From: Pigmentiphaga sp. H8
GTDB lineage: Bacteria > Pseudomonadota > Gammaproteobacteria > Burkholderiales > Burkholderiaceae_B
Reading direction: 5' to 3'
DNA: 64,000 nucleotides
NCBI RefSeq assembly: GCF_003854895.1
Contig: NZ_CP033966.1
Coordinates: forward strand, 744,001-808,000
The notes below the pieces were generated by a model, which did not search any database, was not told where the DNA came from, and saw nothing but the letters and a program-made list of their open reading frames with translations. The stretch's first letter is position 1. Every line of letters starts with the position of its first letter. Position numbers and translations under genes: made by a program. Below are positions 63,512-64,000 of this stretch, piece by piece.

Positions 63512-63602
63512 GATAAACAATACGTTCGTATCATTTATCGTAAACCATGAATGCATGGCTTGTGAATATTCGGATAGAATATTTATCGATACGTTTGTAT
63601 CG
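63512..63602. promoter_or_regulatory. Palindromic operators between cupin and MFS genes
   Basis: A near-palindrome starts GATAAACAATACG and ends CGTATCATTTATC (63512-63539, only a few mismatches). A second, CGATAC-GTTT-GTATCG (63587-63602), is perfect. Related fragments (TATCGAT, GATCGATAC) surround both, in an AT-rich gap unlike the rest of the window. They are good candidate sites for the IclR regulator at 61828-62706. Confidence 0.55.
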
Positions 63603-63629
63603 TTGATCGATACATCAAGGAGACGAAGC

Positions 63630-64000
63630 ATGGCATCCTCCGCGACCTCGCTATCCGGCGTGGCCCAGGAAAAATGGTACGTAGGGCGTACCAAGGAACA
63701 ATGGCGCGCGTTCGGCTCGGCCTACATAGGCTGGATGCTGGACATCATGGATCTGATGCTGTTCGCCATGGTGATCACGCAGATGCGTGCCGAATTGAAT
63801 TTCGACAGCGGCGCGGCCGGCGTCATCGCCTCGATGACGCTGCTGGCCACGGCTTTCGGCGGCCTGATCTTCGGTTTCCTGGCCGACCGGCTGGGCCGGA
63901 CGCGGTCGCTGGTGCTCAGCATCGCGTGCTATTCCATCGGCACGGCCTTGTGCGGCTTCTCGCAAAACGTCACGCAACTGCTGATCTTCCGCTTCCTGCT
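63630..64000 (+). CDS. MFS transporter, N-terminal part
   Basis: The first 123 codons of a major facilitator are visible; the rest lies past the right edge. KEQWRAFGSAYIGWMLDIMDLMLFAMVITQM is helix 1 with the aromatic-acid-transporter-type Asp-Asp region (GWMLDIMDLM), followed by GVIASMTLLATAFGGLIFGFLADRLGRTRSLVLSI (helix 2-3 with the DRxGR loop) and the CYSIGTALCGFSQN stretch. AAGGAG precedes the ATG. This fits an aromatic- or carboxylic-acid:H+ symporter (AAHS type, inference). Confidence 0.85.
   Translation, partial: MASSATSLSGVAQEKWYVGRTKEQWRAFGSAYIGWMLDIMDLMLFAMVITQMRAELNFDSGAAGVIASMTLLATAFGGLIFGFLADRLGRTRSLVLSIACYSIGTALCGFSQNVTQLLIFRFL

Overview
This is a high-GC betaproteobacterial chromosome segment, most likely from an Alcaligenaceae member (Bordetella/Achromobacter-like). 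The evidence is the dense packing, four intact tripartite-tricarboxylate ('Bug') solute receptors plus the remnant of a fifth, the coaX-birA-SPOR block, and the conserved blocks ubiE-ubiJ-ubiB, lipB-lipA and rsmI/yraN/diaA/dolP. The species cannot be named from the sequence alone.

Left part (1-15077): an aconitase-family gene cut by the window edge faces a GntR regulator and an isocitrate-lyase/PEP-mutase-family gene, which is followed by a decayed Bug receptor. Then come phoB-phoR, a DUF971 gene, ubiE, a Tim44-domain gene, ubiJ-ubiB, a TSUP exporter, a sodium:solute symporter, a diiron ferritin-like protein and a periplasmic DegP-type protease.

Middle (15078-38636): a palindromic intergenic repeat is followed by an antitoxin/PIN-toxin pair whose toxin has lost its core. 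Next are a TctD/TctE-type two-component system, rfaE2, the SPOR/coaX/birA block, a VanZ-like membrane protein, a [2Fe-2S] ferredoxin, a hydrolase, dacC, and the lipoate operon (D-amino-acid transaminase, ybeD, lipB, lipA). An uncharacterised catabolic cluster (Bug receptor, cupin, HpaI-type aldolase, DUF6282 amidohydrolase, IclR, dihydroorotate-dehydrogenase-like) is followed by metY and by a catBC/Bug cluster facing a BenM/CatM-like LysR regulator.

Accessory region (39404-54119): a complete type I-E CRISPR-Cas system (cas3, cas8e, cse2, cas7, cas5, cas6e, cas1, cas2) with three arrays, all in the same orientation as the cas genes: a decayed 7-repeat array upstream, and arrays of 22 and 20 repeats downstream. 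Two toxin-antitoxin-like modules are interleaved: an RHH/RelE pair between array 1 and cas3, and an HTH-nucleotidyltransferase/HEPN pair exactly between arrays 2 and 3. Three spacers of array 2 come from one target site and themselves show an AAG motif.

Right part (54164-64000): two tandem Bug receptors face a LysR regulator. Then come a Kdo hydroxylase, a TlpA-like protein, dolP, diaA, yraN and rsmI, and finally an IclR/cupin/MFS cluster cut by the right edge.

I saw no rRNA, tRNA, insertion-sequence transposase or phage structural gene.
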